A stretch of 8,231 bases of DNA from contig JBDTLT010000239.1 of the NCBI GenBank assembly GCA_039934635.1, positions 1-8,231 of the forward strand, read 5' to 3'. The stretch comes from DATLFA01 sp039934635. Its GTDB lineage: Bacteria > Actinomycetota > Acidimicrobiia > Acidimicrobiales > WLNW01. Each line of letters starts with the position of its first letter. Within the stretch, counting starts at the first letter, position 1. Positions 6,599 through 8,231 of the stretch are shown here, in pieces. A program made the position numbers and the translations under genes. Under the pieces are notes generated by a model that did no database searches, was not told the origin of the DNA, and worked only from the letters and a program-made list of their open reading frames with translations.

Positions 6599-6619
6599 GG
6601 CTCACGCTGCGCGTGAGCC
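6599..6619. promoter_or_regulatory. Perfect inverted repeat, 9-bp stem and 3-base loop
   Basis: GGCTCACGC at 6599-6607 pairs perfectly with GCGTGAGCC at 6611-6619 around a TGC loop, and a G-T pair could extend it by one. It is the strongest dyad I found in non-coding sequence of this window. No T-run follows on either strand, so an operator for a dimeric regulator or an RNA structure is more likely than an intrinsic terminator. Confidence 0.6.
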
Positions 6620-6947
6620 TGCGATACCAAGGTCCGGCGCAAGGCCCCGGCCCCCACCCAACAGCGAGGCAGCGTCCAACACGACTGCAGGGTTTCCTCG
6701 CCGTATCGAACGCGACCTACACCCCCGCGTTGCGAAATCGCACAGCCACCAACGCAAAGCAGTCGTCGGTCGGCAACACGACGCGCACGGATGTAACGAA
6801 AGACGAAACGCCGGCGCCGGCAGTAGCGGCACCTGCGCGACGCGGGCGGCACCGATCGCTGACCCGGACCGCGCGTCGAACGACGACGCGCTGGAGCATG
6901 TCGCCACATCCGAACCCGTTGGTTGCGACACTAAGGTGTGCACGATA

Positions 6948-6979
6948 GCGACTTGACGACGTTGTACGTCTTGCGACTT
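6948..6979 (+). promoter_or_regulatory. Candidate catalase operator/promoter: direct repeats around a dyad
   Basis: GCGACTT occurs at 6948-6954 and again at 6973-6979. Between the copies lies the dyad GACGT-TGT-ACGTC (6958-6970). A TTGACG -35-like hexamer at 6953-6958 overlaps the first repeat, but no good -10 follows at 17 bases. The block ends 21 bases before the ribosome site of catalase, a fitting place for peroxide-responsive control; no regulator is named because none matches. Confidence 0.35.
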
Positions 6980-7000
6980 CCGCGGGCGCCAAGCCCGACG

Positions 7001-7007
7001 AAGGAGG
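7001..7007 (+). promoter_or_regulatory. Strong ribosome binding site of catalase
   Basis: AAGGAGG is four bases before ATG at 7012 and fixes the start of the catalase gene, even though the frame of that ATG is lost 81 bases later. Confidence 0.85.
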
Positions 7008-7011
7008 ACCG

Positions 7012-8231
7012 ATGGACCGACAAACCTTTGGGACCGATGGTGGGTCGACGACGAGTTCGGGGGCTCCGGCGCCGAGCGATCGGCACTCCCTCTGTCTGCG
7101 CCAACGGACCATTGCTGTTGCACGACGTGCACTTTCTCGAGCAGATGGCGCACTTCAACCGCGAGAAGGTCCCCGAACGCCAGCCACACGCCAAGGGGTC
7201 CGGTGCATTCGGTGTATTCGAAACGACCGAGGACCTCACCCAATTCACCAAGGCTGCCTTGTTTCAGCCCGGCGCGACCACCGACTTGCTGATCCGGTTC
7301 TCGACGGTAGCCGGCGAGATGGGCAGCCCCGACACGTGGCGCGACGTGCGCGGGTTCTCGAGGAAGTTCTACACCTCTGAGGGCAACTACGACCTGGTCG
7401 GCAACAACACGCCGGTCTTCTTCGTGCGCGATCCGATGAAGTTTCCAGACTTCATCCGGTCACAGAAGCGCCTCCCCGACTCGGGGCTGCGCGACAACCA
7501 CATGCAGTGGGACTTCTGGACGCTCAACCCCGAATCGGCGCACCAGGTCACCTACTTGATGGGCGATCGCGGCCTGCCCTGCACGTGGCGACACATGAAC
7601 GGCTACGGCTCCCACACCTACATGTGGGTCAATGCGTCAGGTACGCGCCACTGGGTGAAGTACCACTTCAAGAGCGAGCTGGGTTGGGAGAGCTTCACCA
7701 ACGACGAGGCCACCGCAATGTCCGGCACCGACGCGGGCTACCACCGTCGCGACCTGTTCGAGGCGATTGGTCGCGGTGACCACCCCTCGTGGACGCTCAA
7801 GGTGCAGGTGATGCCGTATGAGGATGCGAAGACCTATCGGTTCAACCCGTTCGACCTCACGAAGATCTGGCCGCACAGTGAATACCCGCTGATTCCGGTG
7901 GGCAAGATGACGCTGAACCGGAACCCAGAAAACTTCTTCCCAAATCGAGCAGGCCGCTTTTTCGCCGGGCAATACCGTTGCAGGCATCGGATTGTCGCCC
8001 GACAAGATGTTGCTCGGACGCTCGTTCGCCTACAACGACGCGCAGCGCAACCGCATCGGCACCAACTTCCACCAGCTACCCGTCAACCGGCCTCGGGTTC
8101 CCGTCAACACCTACATGTTCGACGGCCAGATGGCCTTCGAACACTCCGGCAACGAGCCCGTCTACGCGCCGAACTCGGCGAGACGGACCTACGCCGACGG
8201 TACGGCCACACTCGAGGAGTCGTGGGCTATC
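7012..8231 (+). CDS. katA: Monofunctional heme catalase, two apparent frameshifts, continues at base 25
   Basis: This is a heme catalase of the small-subunit type that breaks down hydrogen peroxide. From ATG 7012 the protein reads to SSGAPAPSDRHSL (7092). Near 7093-7099 the frame shifts (two bases lost or one gained) and the body continues NGPLLLHDVHFLEQMAHFNR. The active-site signature is intact (FNREKVPERQPHAKGSGAFG; catalytic His codon 7187-7189), as are VGNNTPVFFVRDP (active-site Asn) and MQWDFWTLNPESAHQVTYLMGDRG. A second shift at about 7940 lies between NPENFF and QIEQAAF. The third frame carries the heme-ligand motif RSFAYNDAQRNRIG (Tyr codon 8031-8033) and reaches the right end, then resumes at base 25. 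About 430-455 codons in all, short of the usual 480 or more because the last 50 or so are missing. Either sequencing indels or a recent pseudogene; the undamaged coding pattern favours indels or very recent loss. Confidence 0.9.
8208..8231. repeat. Terminal direct repeat (circular overlap), right copy
   Basis: Exact copy of bases 1-24. It lies inside the catalase frame (residues T-L-E-E-S-W-A-I), and that frame continues seamlessly at base 25, which supports a wrap-around join. Confidence 0.9.

Larger units (their letters stand above)
6451..7011. promoter_or_regulatory. 561-bp divergent control region between USP3 operon and catalase
   Basis: I could support no gene here. Open frames exist on both strands, but none has a ribosome site or recognisable protein. 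The best is a minus-strand stretch at about 6717-6800 reading SVRVVLPTDDCFALVAVRF, which may be a fragment. The region must hold the promoters of two diverging transcripts and carries a strong hairpin at 6599-6619. It also holds an 8-bp direct repeat GCACGTAC at 6506-6513 and 6558-6565 (52 bp apart) and a repeat/palindrome block at 6948-6979 close to catalase. Confidence 0.55.

Noticed and set aside
6451..6909. N-terminal extension of USP3 to 6909
   Set aside because: 153 extra residues are Arg-rich and unlike USP; ATG 6450 is followed at once by the UspA fold.
7012..7380. 122-codon ORF from the catalase ATG as a gene of its own
   Set aside because: Only its first 27 codons are catalase; the rest is the out-of-frame continuation after the frameshift.

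Overview
This is GC-rich, tightly packed bacterial DNA. Paired universal stress proteins, a CxxC mini-protein and a clade-3-type heme catalase with GC-rich codon use all suggest an actinobacterium; that assignment is inference. No rRNA, tRNA, CRISPR array, replication, partition or mobilisation gene was seen.

The first 24 bases are repeated exactly as the last 24 bases (1-24 = 8208-8231). A catalase reading frame that runs off the right end continues in frame from base 25. The window therefore reads as one circular (or tandemly repeated) unit of about 8207 bp with the cut inside the catalase gene. No replicon functions are visible, so a collapsed tandem repeat or an excised circle is as likely as a true plasmid.

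Layout on the circle: catalase (+, 7012 to the end, then 1 to about 108/174) converges on a two-domain universal stress protein (USP1, -, 132-1016). A 219-bp divergent control region with nested palindromes separates USP1 from a 47-codon CxxC mini-gene that overlaps a second two-domain USP by ATGA (USP2, +, 1376-2227). A 527-bp stretch follows that holds a decayed IS3-type transposase fragment. Next come a small CxxC protein (+, 2755-3090) and a hairpin. Facing it is a leftward operon read in the order USP3 (6450-5563), polytopic membrane protein (5559-about 4265), a 55-aa protein (4325-4158) and ATP-type 6-phosphofructokinase (4111-3146). A 561-bp region with a perfect 9-bp-stem hairpin lies between USP3 and the divergent catalase.

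Read together, this is a stress or dormancy cassette: three ATP-binding-type USPs, peroxide removal, a glycolytic control enzyme and an uncharacterised membrane protein. The mix recalls the mycobacterial DosR dormancy regulon, which is rich in two-domain USPs and includes a phosphofructokinase of a different family (PfkB). I found no convincing DosR box. Several genes carry apparent frameshifts (catalase twice, membrane protein once) while the three USPs and pfkA are clean. Either the sequence has indel errors or some of the cassette is decaying.
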